Assembly: GCA_024698485.1 (NCBI GenBank)
Contig: JAILRC010000022.1
Location: 1-64,000, forward strand
Direction of reading: 5' to 3'
DNA: 64,000 nt
DNA from: Lachnospiraceae bacterium
GTDB taxonomy: Bacteria > Bacillota > Clostridia > Lachnospirales > Lachnospiraceae
In this document: positions 31,831-41,176 of the stretch, piece after piece
Numbering within the stretch: the first letter of the stretch is position 1
Layout of the letters: the number at the start of each line of letters is the position of its first letter
Notes under the pieces: generated by a model
The model's database searches: none
Told to the model about the DNA's origin: nothing
The model's input: the letters and a program-made list of their open reading frames with translations, nothing else
Translations under genes and position numbers: made by a program

Positions 31831-34017
31831 ATGAAAAAGAAGATATTATTCACTGCCGCAACATGCATATGCCTGCTGGCCACAGCCTGCGGAGCAACGG
31901 CGGGAAGCACCGTGACAACTCCCACCCCCACTGCCGCCGTTTCCGCTGAAACAGGCAACTCTTCATCCGGCATTAACGCAACCGAAACTTCAAACACCGT
32001 TAACGCAGCCACCACCGCACAGGAAACGGAAACCGTCCACGCGAAAGATGCTGAGGAAGCCAGGACAGAGATCAGCAACGCTTTCAGCATCACCACCGAA
32101 GACGGCAGCTACACGCAGTCAGGGAACACATACACCATTACGGCTGCAGGCACATACACTCTCTCGGGACTTCTTGAAGAGGGATCCATAGCAGTGAACG
32201 CCGGCAGTGACGACAAGGTGAACCTGGATCTGAACGGCGTGAAGATCACCGCCTCCACCACTTCTCCCATCACCATCCTTAAAGCGGACAAGGTAAAGAT
32301 CAAATCCATCGAAGGAACATACAACGAGATCGTAGACTCCAGAGAACCCAAGACCGACGACGATGAAGATTCCACCGTGAACGCAGCGATCTTTTCCAAG
32401 GCGGACCTGGATCTTACAGGCAAAGGTACCCTTGTGGTGTCTTCAACATATAACAACGGCATCCAGTCCAAGGATTCGATTTCCGTAAAGAATGTGACTT
32501 TAAAGATCACCGCAGCCAACAATGCTCTTCGCGGCAACGACTCCGTGGAGATCGAATCGGGAGAGATCACTCTCATCGCCAAGGGCGGCGACGGCATCAA
32601 GACCTCAAACAGCGATGTTTCCTCCAAGGGAAATCAAAGAGGCATCGTAACGATCTCCGGAGGCAATCTGGACATATACGCCTGCTGTGACGGCATAGAC
32701 GCAGCCTATGATGCAGTCATCACCACAGAGGGCAGCATCAACATATATACAGGAAAATACTCGGAATACACAGAAGGAAAGATAGAAAACGGAACGGACT
32801 TCTACATCGTGGTGCCCTCTTCCGTCTACACCTCCACATCTGTGTTCTGCGCCTACTTCTACAATGACGATTACTCGGCAGGGGTATGGAAAGCAGCCAC
32901 CTATGACGCAGCCATCTCCTCAGGCAGGACAAGATACTACGGCCTAAAGCTTTCTGCTCCCAATGGCTATGAAAATGTTCAGTTCTTCAAGTTTAAAAAC
33001 GGAACGACTCCCAACACCGAAAACTACATCGGTGCCACAACAGGCAGCACGTTCAACACCGCGAAGAATGCTTTTCTGATCACAAGCCTCGATTACGACA
33101 CACTTACATTGTCAGGCGACTACACTCAGGTCACCATGAACGCTTCGTCTTCAAACGACAAGTCCGTTTACTCCACCAAGGGCATCACCGCCTGTAACAC
33201 CGTCAGCATTTCAAATGCCACCATCACCGTTAAATGTAACGATGACGGCATACACGCAAACAACGATGTAACTTTGGAAAACAACGAAAAAGGCATAGGC
33301 TCCGTAACAATCGAAAGCGGCACGGTCACTGTCACAGCTTCCGACGACGGCATCCATGCGGACTCAGTCCTCAGCATTAACGGCGGCAACGTCAACATCC
33401 TCGCTTCCTACGAGGGTCTTGAAGGAAATGTGGTCAACCTGAACGACGGCAACATGTTCATATACGCCTCGGACGACGGCATAAACGCATGTTCCGGCAG
33501 CGAGACCCCTGCCATCAACTTTAACGGCGGATACGCCGACATCACAACTTCTTCCGGAGACACAGACGGCGTGGATTCCAACGGAAACATCAATATGACC
33601 GGCGGTTTCGTCCTGGTAAAGGGCGGAAACTCCCAGGGAATGGTGGCAGGTTCCGTGGATGCCGACGGAAAGATCACCGTAACGGGCGGAACTGTCATCG
33701 CTCTGGGCGGCATCTGTGAAGTTCCCGAGAATTCCGTAAACGGCTATGCGGCTGCTTCCACAAAATTCGAAAAAGGCAGCTATCAGCTGAAAGATGCACA
33801 GGGCAACTGCCTGGCAAGTTTCGAGTTAACAACTGCCTATTCAAACGGCTGGATCTCCTCCGATCTATTAAAGACCGGCACATCATATACATTGTATAAA
33901 GACGGTTCCTCCGTCCTCTCCTGGACTCAGGAAAGCGGAACCATGAACGCTTCATCCGCAGGCGGCTTCGGCGGCTTTGGCGGCCCCGGCGGTTCAGGTT
34001 TCCCCGGCAGAAGATGA
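31831..34017 (+). CDS. Cthe_2159-like carbohydrate-binding lipoprotein (DUF4353, pectin-binding type)
   Basis: The 728-residue protein from the ATG at 31831 has a lipoprotein signal (LLATACG, Cys about 19) and a Thr-rich linker. It then has a long right-handed beta-helix with repeated DDGIHA/SGGNLDIYA-like turns: GNLDIYACCDGIDAAYD, NDDGIHANNDVTLENN, ASDDGIHADSVLSINGGN. This is the pattern of the Cthe_2159/DUF4353 family, which binds polygalacturonate. The C-terminus is a glycine-rich tail (GGFGGFGGPGGSGFPGRR). A TATAAT box at 31769-31774 supports the downstream start. It likely holds pectin at the cell surface for the nearby importers. Its 3' end overlaps the convergent PME gene by 24 bases. 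Confidence 0.88.
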   Translation: MKKKILFTAATCICLLATACGATAGSTVTTPTPTAAVSAETGNSSSGINATETSNTVNAATTAQETETVHAKDAEEARTEISNAFSITTEDGSYTQSGNTYTITAAGTYTLSGLLEEGSIAVNAGSDDKVNLDLNGVKITASTTSPITILKADKVKIKSIEGTYNEIVDSREPKTDDDEDSTVNAAIFSKADLDLTGKGTLVVSSTYNNGIQSKDSISVKNVTLKITAANNALRGNDSVEIESGEITLIAKGGDGIKTSNSDVSSKGNQRGIVTISGGNLDIYACCDGIDAAYDAVITTEGSINIYTGKYSEYTEGKIENGTDFYIVVPSSVYTSTSVFCAYFYNDDYSAGVWKAATYDAAISSGRTRYYGLKLSAPNGYENVQFFKFKNGTTPNTENYIGATTGSTFNTAKNAFLITSLDYDTLTLSGDYTQVTMNASSSNDKSVYSTKGITACNTVSISNATITVKCNDDGIHANNDVTLENNEKGIGSVTIESGTVTVTASDDGIHADSVLSINGGNVNILASYEGLEGNVVNLNDGNMFIYASDDGINACSGSETPAINFNGGYADITTSSGDTDGVDSNGNINMTGGFVLVKGGNSQGMVAGSVDADGKITVTGGTVIALGGICEVPENSVNGYAAASTKFEKGSYQLKDAQGNCLASFELTTAYSNGWISSDLLKTGTSYTLYKDGSSVLSWTQESGTMNASSAGGFGGFGGPGGSGFPGRR

Positions 34018-34941
34018 TCCGTAAAAACTGTCCAGAAGCTCCCGAACAAAGGTTTCGGGGGCTTCTTTTGACCATTGGACCCTTCCTTCGTTTTTATGAT
34101 CTTCGTAAAATCTTGCGGTCTTGTCTCTGTCCGAATCTCCCCACTTGTCAAAACCTTCTTTTTTAATGTGGCTTCCATAGGTACAGTTCACAAAAGTCAC
34201 AAGTCCGTAGTCCCTCCAGGGACGGGCGAGCCAAATGCTCTCCTGCCCCACCCCTTCTTCGCTTGTCAGTCTGCAATCCTTAAACACAAAGCCCACCTTG
34301 TCTTCAAGACCGTGAGCGGGAGCGGCCACATAACCGCCTCCCCGTGCATCTTTTAGGGAACGGATCTCACAGTTTTCGAAAAGGGCATCACCGCAGCCAA
34401 AGATAAAATCCACGGTTCCTGCTATCAGGCAGTCCTTAAATATCTGTCTCATGGGTTTAAAGGCCAGCAGTTTTTCCTTGAGAAATCCGGCATATCTCTG
34501 TGTGAGATCAAAAGGCAAAGGCCCAAGAAAAAGGGTGTCCTGAGTGGACAGGAGTCTCACTCTCTCCGCCGAAAAGTCATCCTCATACACCGTGAGCGCC
34601 ACTTCCTGCCCCCTTTCCTCAGGGTGAAGGGCGTCATTTTCTATGGTAAGATCTTTTAAAATGACTCCCGGGGCACACACCGCCACGGTGTAGGTTCTGA
34701 AAGTCAAGAGTTCCCTTCTGAACTCATCGGGCTTTTTCGCATAATCCCCGTAGACTATCCGGGTCTCTTCCGCTCCGCTGCCAATAACGGTGAGGTTCGG
34801 AGTGTTTATCTCTATCTTCTGTCTGTATACACCGGGCTTCAGTGTCACTCTCATTCCCGGCTCAAGGCCGTCAAATTCCTTTTGAAGATCGTCATCGGGG
34901 CCCAATTCCACGCACAACATAATTTCTGTAATTTCCTCCAT
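33994..34941 (-). CDS. Pectin methylesterase family protein (CE8), apparently cytoplasmic
   Basis: The protein of about 315 residues is a CE8 beta-helix esterase. LKPGVYRQKIEI near the start is followed by STQDTLFLGPLP, GTVDFIFGCGDALFENC with the catalytic Asp pair region, and WLARPWRDYG with the conserved Arg/Trp. It demethylates galacturonan. No signal peptide is visible, so imported methylated oligogalacturonides are the likely substrate. The start is uncertain: ATG at 34941 (MEEITEIML) or at 34920, which has GGAGG about 14 bases upstream. Longer frames to 35109 would cross the promoter region. It is divergent from the 35131 operon. Confidence 0.88.
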   Translation of the reverse strand: MEEITEIMLCVELGPDDDLQKEFDGLEPGMRVTLKPGVYRQKIEINTPNLTVIGSGAEETRIVYGDYAKKPDEFRRELLTFRTYTVAVCAPGVILKDLTIENDALHPEERGQEVALTVYEDDFSAERVRLLSTQDTLFLGPLPFDLTQRYAGFLKEKLLAFKPMRQIFKDCLIAGTVDFIFGCGDALFENCEIRSLKDARGGGYVAAPAHGLEDKVGFVFKDCRLTSEEGVGQESIWLARPWRDYGLVTFVNCTYGSHIKKEGFDKWGDSDRDKTARFYEDHKNEGRVQWSKEAPETFVRELLDSFYGSSSAGET

Positions 34942-35071
34942 AGATACATTTTTGATACCGATTTCCGAAAAACCGTAACTTAAAATCAAGCTCATTGCAA
35001 TTATAACATAACAAGCATTGTTAATCTTGTGAAATATGTACAAAAAAAAATGTGATTCACAGGCCCTTATA

Positions 35072-35101
35072 TTGACACATTTAACAATAAAATGGTATAT
35101 T
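35072..35101 (+). promoter_or_regulatory. Strong sigma-70-type promoter of the homogalacturonan operon
   Basis: TTGACA (35072-35077) and TATATT (35096-35101), spacing 18. It excludes the in-frame ATG at 35092 as a start and points to GTG 35131. Confidence 0.8.
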
Positions 35102-35130
35102 TTTTCCATAACGAGAATGTGGGGAAAGCC

Positions 35131-35715
35131 GTGAAAAATAAACTACTAACCTTTAAACAATATAGGACGACGGACTTGATTTTGTTAACTGCACTTTTCA
35201 CAATATCCGAATCCGTTGTCACCCTTGCGGCCACAAGATGGTTTCCCGCCGAGCCCTACGTTTTTTCCCTTTCGGTGCTTTTTATTTCACTGATCCTCAT
35301 GCGCTGGGGGCTGTTCGCAATAGTCCCTGCAACAGTGGGAGCTGTAGCCTTTTGCACAGTTTCCGGAGGAGAGCCGTGTCATTACATCATATATATCGCC
35401 GGAAATCTTTTGGCAGTGATCCCGTTTTTTTATTTCAGGCTCAGAGATAAGGAAAGGGTGCGAAAAGATCCGTTAAAGTCCGCATTTCTGGTGTTCCTGG
35501 TCTTTCTTTTCCAGCAGACCGGGCGCTGGCTGGCGGGATTTGCCTTCGGAGGCACTCCGGGGGATATCATACGTTTTCTTACCACCGATTCCCTTTCTCT
35601 GCTGTTTGCTCTGGTAGCGGTAACAGCCTTGAGACATGCGGACGGATTGTTCGAAGACCAAAAAAGCTATCTTTTCCGTCTCGAAAGAGAACGCAAAGAG
35701 CAAAGAAACATCTAA
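35131..35715 (+). CDS. Integral membrane protein, first gene of the homogalacturonan ABC operon
   Basis: The 194-residue protein starts at GTG 35131 behind GGGGAAA. About five to six hydrophobic helices alternate with short loops (TDLILLTALFTISESVVTLAA; FSLSVLFISLILMRWGLFA; IVPATVGAVAFCTVS; YIIYIAGNLLAVIPFFYF; LKSAFLVFLVFLFQQTG; LTTDSLSLLFALVAVTAL), followed by a charged cytoplasmic tail. The layout recalls S-components of ECF transporters, but I see no ligand motif. It stands 19 bases ahead of the permease gene and is transcribed from the strong promoter at 35072, so it belongs to the importer operon. Confidence 0.7.
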   Translation: MKNKLLTFKQYRTTDLILLTALFTISESVVTLAATRWFPAEPYVFSLSVLFISLILMRWGLFAIVPATVGAVAFCTVSGGEPCHYIIYIAGNLLAVIPFFYFRLRDKERVRKDPLKSAFLVFLVFLFQQTGRWLAGFAFGGTPGDIIRFLTTDSLSLLFALVAVTALRHADGLFEDQKSYLFRLERERKEQRNI

Positions 35716-35734
35716 GCTTCAGAGGAGATTAAAA

Positions 35735-36787
35735 ATGAAGAACATTGCATCAGATTATCTGATCTATGACGAGACCAAGGGCATATACAAAGAGGACCCG
35801 GAACAGGCTGTCCGCGACGATGTGGAAAAACATCAATGGGCGGGAGTCCTGCACATAATCCTTCGTGACTGGCGTTTGTACATAATGCTGGTGCCCATGA
35901 TCCTCGTCTTTCTTTTTTGGCGTTATTTCCCCATGTACGAGCTTTTGGGCTGCTTCAAGGTTTCCGATGAAGTGAAACCTGTGGCACAGCAATTTTATAA
36001 AGGTTTTTCCGAATTCAAGGGGCTTCTTTTCGGATCCAGCGCAAAATCCTACGACTTCTGGAGAGCCATGAGAAACACCTTCCTTCTGAGTTTCTACGGA
36101 CTGTGCTTCGGCTTCCCCATGCCCATCATCATCGCTCTGTTCTTTAACGAGATCAGGTCGAACGTGGCAAGAAGCGTTTATCAGGTAATGACCTATCTTC
36201 CCAAGTTCATGTCAACGGTTGTCATGACCACCCTTGTAACAATGCTTGTAAAGCAGGGTTCCCTTACTTCCAGCATGGGTGTTCTTTCCCAGCTCTTTGT
36301 AAAACTTGGTCTCATCACAAGCGAAGTGGGAAATGCAGGTCTCCTGAACGCTCCGGGATTCTTCCGTGCCATCTATCTTGTGAGCGGCATCTGGGAAGGT
36401 GCGGGCTATGATTCCATCGTATTCTTCGCAGCTATCATCGCCATCGCTCCCACCAGCTATGAAGCTGCTCAGATCGACGGGGCGGGGAAGATGGCCCAGA
36501 TGAGATATGTAGTGTTGCCAAGCATCCTTTCAACCATAGTGATCATGCTGATCTCCAGGATCGGTTCCCTTCTTAATGTAGGCTACGAAAAAGTGCTCCT
36601 TTTGTACAACACAAACACTTATATGACCGCGGATGTGGTTTCTACTTTTGCCCAGCGTTACGGAATTCAGGGCAGCCTCAAGGGACTGGCCTCTGCGGCG
36701 GAAATGATGAACAACGTGGTGGGAATGCTGCTTGTCATCAGTGCCAACACCATAGCAAGAAAAGCATCGGATGTTTCACTATATTAA
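35735..36787 (+). CDS. Carbohydrate ABC transporter permease (LplB type)
   Basis: The 350-residue permease has an extended N-terminal cytoplasmic segment, then helices from YIMLVPMILVFLFWRYFP. The EAA loop contains YEAAQIDGAGKMAQMRYVVL for ATPase docking. The ATG at 35735 follows AGAGGAG. An upstream in-frame start at 35636 would overlap the preceding gene. It pairs with the LplC-type permease 22 bases downstream and the large binding lipoprotein. Confidence 0.94.
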   Translation: MKNIASDYLIYDETKGIYKEDPEQAVRDDVEKHQWAGVLHIILRDWRLYIMLVPMILVFLFWRYFPMYELLGCFKVSDEVKPVAQQFYKGFSEFKGLLFGSSAKSYDFWRAMRNTFLLSFYGLCFGFPMPIIIALFFNEIRSNVARSVYQVMTYLPKFMSTVVMTTLVTMLVKQGSLTSSMGVLSQLFVKLGLITSEVGNAGLLNAPGFFRAIYLVSGIWEGAGYDSIVFFAAIIAIAPTSYEAAQIDGAGKMAQMRYVVLPSILSTIVIMLISRIGSLLNVGYEKVLLLYNTNTYMTADVVSTFAQRYGIQGSLKGLASAAEMMNNVVGMLLVISANTIARKASDVSLY

Positions 36788-36808
36788 CCATTTTCCCGGA
36801 GACTTCAA

Positions 36809-37699
36809 ATGAAAAGAAAACTGGAAATTTCAGAACTGATATTCAAGATAATAAGCTATCTTCTGCTCACCATCTTCGCAATAGCATGTCTTTACCCCTT
36901 CGTATATGCTATCTCCGCTGCGCTCAGCGGAAGAGCGGATGTGGAATACAGCAGAGTGGTGCTTTTCCCCAAGAACATACAGTTTGAAGCTTTTAAGACC
37001 ATGTTCACGGACAACCTTTTCTGGAACTCTTACGCCAACACCCTTTACCTCACCTTTTTCGGAACCCTTTGGGCTCTGGGAGTTGCCCTTCTGGGTGCAT
37101 ATGCTCTCTCCAAAAAGAGACTCTTGTTCCGTAAGGGCTTCAACTTCTTTCTGGTGTTCACCATGTGGTTCTCGGCCGGCATCGTGCCTCAATACATTAA
37201 CTACCTGAACACCCAGAAAGTGTTCAATGCTGTGGGTATCAAAGACGACAAGTGGCTGGTCATCATCGCTATGGGTATGGCAGCCATGAACATCATCCTT
37301 TTAAGAAACGCTTTCGAAGGAGTTCCTTCGGAGATCGAAGAAGCAGCCATAGTGGACGGTGCCACGGAATTCCAGATTCTGGGCAAGGTTTACATCCCCA
37401 TGTGCAAATCTACCATAGCCACCGTTGCCCTCTTCTTCGGCATTTCAAGATGGAACGGTTACTTCTGGGCAAGACAGATGATATCCAACGCTTCCGAAAG
37501 ACCTTTGCAGGTTTTCATAAGACTTAAACTTGAGGAATTCACGGATCCCGAGCATATGGCAGGCTGGAACGAAGTATACGCTTCAGACTCCATTATTTAC
37601 GCTCTCATCGTATGCTCCGTTATCCCCATCCTTGTGATCTACCCTTTCATCCAGAAATATTTCGCCAAGGGCGTAAATATGGGCGGTGTAAAGGAATAA
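36809..37699 (+). CDS. Carbohydrate ABC transporter permease (LplC type)
   Basis: The 296-residue permease has six helices, an EEAAIVDGATEFQILGKVYI EAA loop, and the C-terminal IQKYFAKGVNMGGVKE that marks the LplC branch. Together with the preceding LplB-type protein it forms the membrane channel of the importer. The binding-protein gene follows after 59 bases. Confidence 0.94.
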   Translation: MKRKLEISELIFKIISYLLLTIFAIACLYPFVYAISAALSGRADVEYSRVVLFPKNIQFEAFKTMFTDNLFWNSYANTLYLTFFGTLWALGVALLGAYALSKKRLLFRKGFNFFLVFTMWFSAGIVPQYINYLNTQKVFNAVGIKDDKWLVIIAMGMAAMNIILLRNAFEGVPSEIEEAAIVDGATEFQILGKVYIPMCKSTIATVALFFGISRWNGYFWARQMISNASERPLQVFIRLKLEEFTDPEHMAGWNEVYASDSIIYALIVCSVIPILVIYPFIQKYFAKGVNMGGVKE

Positions 37700-37758
37700 A
37701 AGGATTATTCCCGGCATGGTGCCGGTGATAATAAAAATAATAAGAGGAGATATTTGAA

Positions 37759-40002
37759 ATGAAGAAATCCAAACTTTTGGTGTCCCTTCTTCTTTCCGTA
37801 GCTATGTTGGCTACCACCGCGTGCGGCGGCAACAAGCTTCCCGAAGGACCTGCAGGCACACCCACACCTTCAAATCAGAGTAGTACGGACACAACTCCCG
37901 CAACGAAGTCCACACCTACTCCCACCGCAACACCCGAACCGCAGAAAACTGCTGCTGACCTTTTCACAAAGGGTACCTCTCTTCGTCTTGCATGCGGATA
38001 CAACAGTGCAAAGACCGGTCTTACCTTCTCTGCAGACGTTGCAAAGGACGGCATCACCCTTCCCGACGGAAAGACCTATCACACAGGCGATCTGAAACCC
38101 ACCTGGGTTGAAGTCCAGAACATCCTCGGCATCAAGATCGAGGATAAGTACCAGGGTAACTCCGCTACCAACGAATTCAAATATTGGAATACTCATCTTT
38201 ATGACGTAGACATGCTTACAGGTAACGCGGGAACTCTTACCGAATACGGTAACAACGGAGCTCTTGTAAACCTTGCGGATTACTTCGATGTAATGCCCAG
38301 TTTCAAGGCTTACCTCGATGCCAACCCCATCGTCCGTCTCTCCATCACAGGATCCACCACAGGAGCCAACAAGGGTGCCGTTTACTTCGCGCCTTACTTC
38401 GACGGTGTTAACGACATCGAGCGTATGCCTCTTATGAGAGCAGACTGGGTAGAGAAGCTTCTTGACGGAAGCGGCAAGTTCACGGCTAAAACTTCCAAGA
38501 ACGTAAATAAGGCTGTATATACTCCTTATATGCCCACTTCCGGAAAAGTGACAGTCGATGTAGTAAAGGCTGACGGTTCAGGCGCTGAAAAGGTTACCAA
38601 GAACTACGATGAAGCAAGAAACATTGTGGAGAAAATGAATCAGGCTCTTTCTGCAGGTACACTTACAGGTGTTGACGCAGTCAACATGCTCCGTGACTAC
38701 ATCGACAAGGCTTACAACGGCTACTACGGAACAAAGCGTTCAGACCTCTTCCTGGGCCAGAATGCCGCATGGGATGCAGACGAACTGGTTGCTCTCCTTC
38801 GTTGCGTGGTTGCTAACCCTCAGACTCTTAACGGAACAGATTCCATCCAGGGCATCTTCTCCAGAGAAGACGCCAACAACCAGCGTCGTGTTGATATGTA
38901 CAAACTTGCAGGCATTCTCTTCGGCGTTCGCGGACTTGAATCAAGAGCAGATTATCTCTTTGTAGGCACAGACGGCCAGCTTCATGACGCACGTCTTGAG
39001 GAAGACACCTATGTAGCCCTCGAAAGAATGCACGCTCTTGCCGAAGAAGGTCTCATCAGTGAGTCCTTCATCAACAGCAGTGATGAAAAGAGCACAACCA
39101 TGCTTGAGAACGACCTTGGTTTCATGAGTTATGATTACAACCAGACTCAGACAGCTTACAACAAGACCAAACTCAACCAGAACGGTCAAACAGGTGAAAA
39201 GTACATCGCTGCCATGGTTCCCGTTGCAAGATGGTACGACGGCACAGATGCCAACGGTGTTTACATGAGATTTACAGAGTCCTGGCGTTCAGTAAAGACA
39301 GATGCCTGGGCAATCTCTATCGAAGGTGTAGCCGGCAACGAGGATAAGCTCTATGCTGCCCTTGCACTCATCGACTACGCATACAGTGAAAAAGGCCAGA
39401 TCCTCATGTCCTACGGTCCCGATGCATTCATCAAGACCAAGGCTGACGGTTCCTACGAGACCTTCATGTTCAACGGCAAGGAAATGCCTGTCATCACCGA
39501 TGCTACATATGAAGCACTTTGGAACCTGGCAGGAGGCAGCTACACCGACTTTGCACGTCAGTATCTCGGATCAACTCTTTCCTTCGTAAAGAGCCAGGCA
39601 TTTGAGTATCAGTGCACACATGAAGTGGGTAGAGAAGGCGCTTCCAAGATCTCCACAGCCATTGCTTTAGGCACCATCAAGCATCCTGAACTTGCTGTCA
39701 CTTCCAACCCTTGGTACACATCAGTTCCTACAGTTCTTCCCAACACAACGGTTGAGACTACCAAGCTGAACGAACTCACAGAGATCACCAACAGCGGTAG
39801 CGGATACTTCGGAACCGGAAAGAAGCAGCAGAACCTTCTTGTAGATATCATCGCAAAGGGCTACACCGGCGACATTACAAACAGAGCAGCAGCCGTTAAG
39901 ACCCTTAACGAGACCTGGAACGGAAAGATCTTCATCACTCTCAAGCAGAGTGCTTGGAAGAGACTGGTAGATTTCTACAACTCAGACATCGCTAACAAGT
40001 AA
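37759..40002 (+). CDS. Large sugar-binding lipoprotein of the homogalacturonan importer
   Basis: The 747-residue lipoprotein has signal MLATTACGGNK (lipidated Cys about 22) and a Thr/Pro linker (about 34-60). A binding domain well above the usual 450-560 residues follows. Segments such as LPLMRADWVEKLLDGSGKF resemble the longer LplA relatives that bind large oligosaccharides. It sits directly after the two permeases. A perfect hairpin follows its stop, which could protect this highly needed part of the mRNA. Confidence 0.88.
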   Translation: MKKSKLLVSLLLSVAMLATTACGGNKLPEGPAGTPTPSNQSSTDTTPATKSTPTPTATPEPQKTAADLFTKGTSLRLACGYNSAKTGLTFSADVAKDGITLPDGKTYHTGDLKPTWVEVQNILGIKIEDKYQGNSATNEFKYWNTHLYDVDMLTGNAGTLTEYGNNGALVNLADYFDVMPSFKAYLDANPIVRLSITGSTTGANKGAVYFAPYFDGVNDIERMPLMRADWVEKLLDGSGKFTAKTSKNVNKAVYTPYMPTSGKVTVDVVKADGSGAEKVTKNYDEARNIVEKMNQALSAGTLTGVDAVNMLRDYIDKAYNGYYGTKRSDLFLGQNAAWDADELVALLRCVVANPQTLNGTDSIQGIFSREDANNQRRVDMYKLAGILFGVRGLESRADYLFVGTDGQLHDARLEEDTYVALERMHALAEEGLISESFINSSDEKSTTMLENDLGFMSYDYNQTQTAYNKTKLNQNGQTGEKYIAAMVPVARWYDGTDANGVYMRFTESWRSVKTDAWAISIEGVAGNEDKLYAALALIDYAYSEKGQILMSYGPDAFIKTKADGSYETFMFNGKEMPVITDATYEALWNLAGGSYTDFARQYLGSTLSFVKSQAFEYQCTHEVGREGASKISTAIALGTIKHPELAVTSNPWYTSVPTVLPNTTVETTKLNELTEITNSGSGYFGTGKKQQNLLVDIIAKGYTGDITNRAAAVKTLNETWNGKIFITLKQSAWKRLVDFYNSDIANK

Positions 40003-40029
40003 CATTAACAATAAGCTATCAACCACCCT

Positions 40030-40058
40030 GTTCCGTGGCGGATCTTCCGCCACGGAAC
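40030..40058 (+). promoter_or_regulatory. Intercistronic 13-bp hairpin without T run
   Basis: GTTCCGTGGCGGA (40030-40042) and TCCGCCACGGAAC (40046-40058) form a perfect stem with a three-base loop, followed by A-rich sequence rather than T. This is not an intrinsic terminator. A role in mRNA processing or 3' stabilisation of the binding-protein message is inferred. Confidence 0.6.
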
Positions 40059-40091
40059 AAAATTAAAAAAATACATTTCGTGGAGTTACCA

Positions 40092-40682
40092 ATGTACAAA
40101 GCTCAAATGAAATTTCAAAAGATAATATGCCTTGGAAGCCTGATCGCTTCTTTTATCGTATTCCTCTATTCTCTGGGGATCATGACAGATATGTATGACT
40201 GCTTCTACTCCACGATGATGAATCCCGATGACCTTTCGGACACATGGGTTCCCGGATCCATCATTTACTACGATATGCAACCCTTTAATTACAAACTTAC
40301 CACCATCGGTATCCTTTTGATACTCGCCTCTCTCACTCTGTTTGTCACAAGCACTCAGAAGAGAAGACGCTACTACATCGGAAATATCATCACAGTTACT
40401 TTGAATATCCTTGCGGGGATCGCTTCGACAGTTTATTGTCTGCCCAGGATCAACGCATTTAAGATACAGTTCCTCACAACAGTGGATTTTGAAGCTCTAA
40501 AATTTTTCGCCGAACTCTTTGACGGCACCTACACGGAATCAACCTTCTGGTTCGACTTAGGCTACAGTGTTTTCGGCCTTCTTCTTTTGACCGATGCACT
40601 TCTTCTGGGTAATCTCATCTGTAAGCTCGTAATGATGAAAAAAGAAAGACAACTCATAGATCAGGGAAAGGAGGAGCGATAA
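40092..40682 (+). CDS. Four-helix membrane protein A of the homogalacturonan importer operon
   Basis: The 196-residue protein has four clear helices: IICLGSLIASFIVFLYSLGI, LTTIGILLILASLTLFVTS, IGNIITVTLNILAGIASTVY and SVFGLLLLTDALLLGNLICK. A longer extracytoplasmic loop lies after helix 1 (TDMYDCFYSTMMNPDD) and another before helix 4, with a basic C-tail. The ATG at 40092 follows GGAG by six bases. I do not recognise the family. Its TAA overlaps the ATG of the next membrane protein, so the two are translationally coupled and probably made in equal amounts. Confidence 0.75.
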   Translation: MYKAQMKFQKIICLGSLIASFIVFLYSLGIMTDMYDCFYSTMMNPDDLSDTWVPGSIIYYDMQPFNYKLTTIGILLILASLTLFVTSTQKRRRYYIGNIITVTLNILAGIASTVYCLPRINAFKIQFLTTVDFEALKFFAELFDGTYTESTFWFDLGYSVFGLLLLTDALLLGNLICKLVMMKKERQLIDQGKEER

Positions 40683-41161
40683 TGGACACAGCCACCATCA
40701 AAAAGGACAGACTGAGGTACTCCAAGAACACCCTTTCTTCCAACTTTGCCCTTCTTGCCATCCTGTTTAACATTTTCTATTTTGTAAGCGTTTACAAAAC
40801 CGACGCAGGAAACTACTTTTACTCCTTCACCATCGGAGTATCCGTAATATACAATCTTCTCTTTATGCTCTTCACTTTCTTAAGTTCCGAAGGCATTAAG
40901 AAATACAGTCTCCACTACTCCGTTCTGCTCATAGTTATCGGAGTGCTGCAGATCGCAAGAGTCTTCTATCTCCCCGCCAAGGCACATGCAGCCGTGATCA
41001 CCACAGCCGCAGGGAACCTGCCTGTCATAGGAGATGCGCTGTATACAAGGCTTATCATCTTCCTTCTGATCTCTGCCGCTTTTGCAATTTCCGGCGGTGT
41101 CATCGGAGTGATCAAAAACAGGATACTTAACGAATACACCAAGAATCTTTCCATAAAGTAA
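40682..41161 (+). CDS. Four-helix membrane protein B of the homogalacturonan importer operon
   Basis: The 159-residue protein has four helices (LLAILFNIFYFVSVY; FTIGVSVIYNLLFMLFTFL; YSVLLIVIGVLQIARVFYL; LIIFLLISAAFAISGGVIGV), a basic N-terminus and a basic C-terminus. The family is not recognised. It overlaps protein A by one base (TAATG) and ends 15 bases before the ATPase gene, placing it physically between the binding protein and the ATPase. Confidence 0.75.
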   Translation: MDTATIKKDRLRYSKNTLSSNFALLAILFNIFYFVSVYKTDAGNYFYSFTIGVSVIYNLLFMLFTFLSSEGIKKYSLHYSVLLIVIGVLQIARVFYLPAKAHAAVITTAAGNLPVIGDALYTRLIIFLLISAAFAISGGVIGVIKNRILNEYTKNLSIK

Positions 41162-41176
41162 AACGGGAGTTTATCA

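Noticed and set aside
35636..35734. N-terminal extension of the LplB-type permease from 35636
   Set aside because: It overlaps the preceding membrane-protein gene. The ATG at 35735 has AGAGGAG directly upstream and gives the normal family start.
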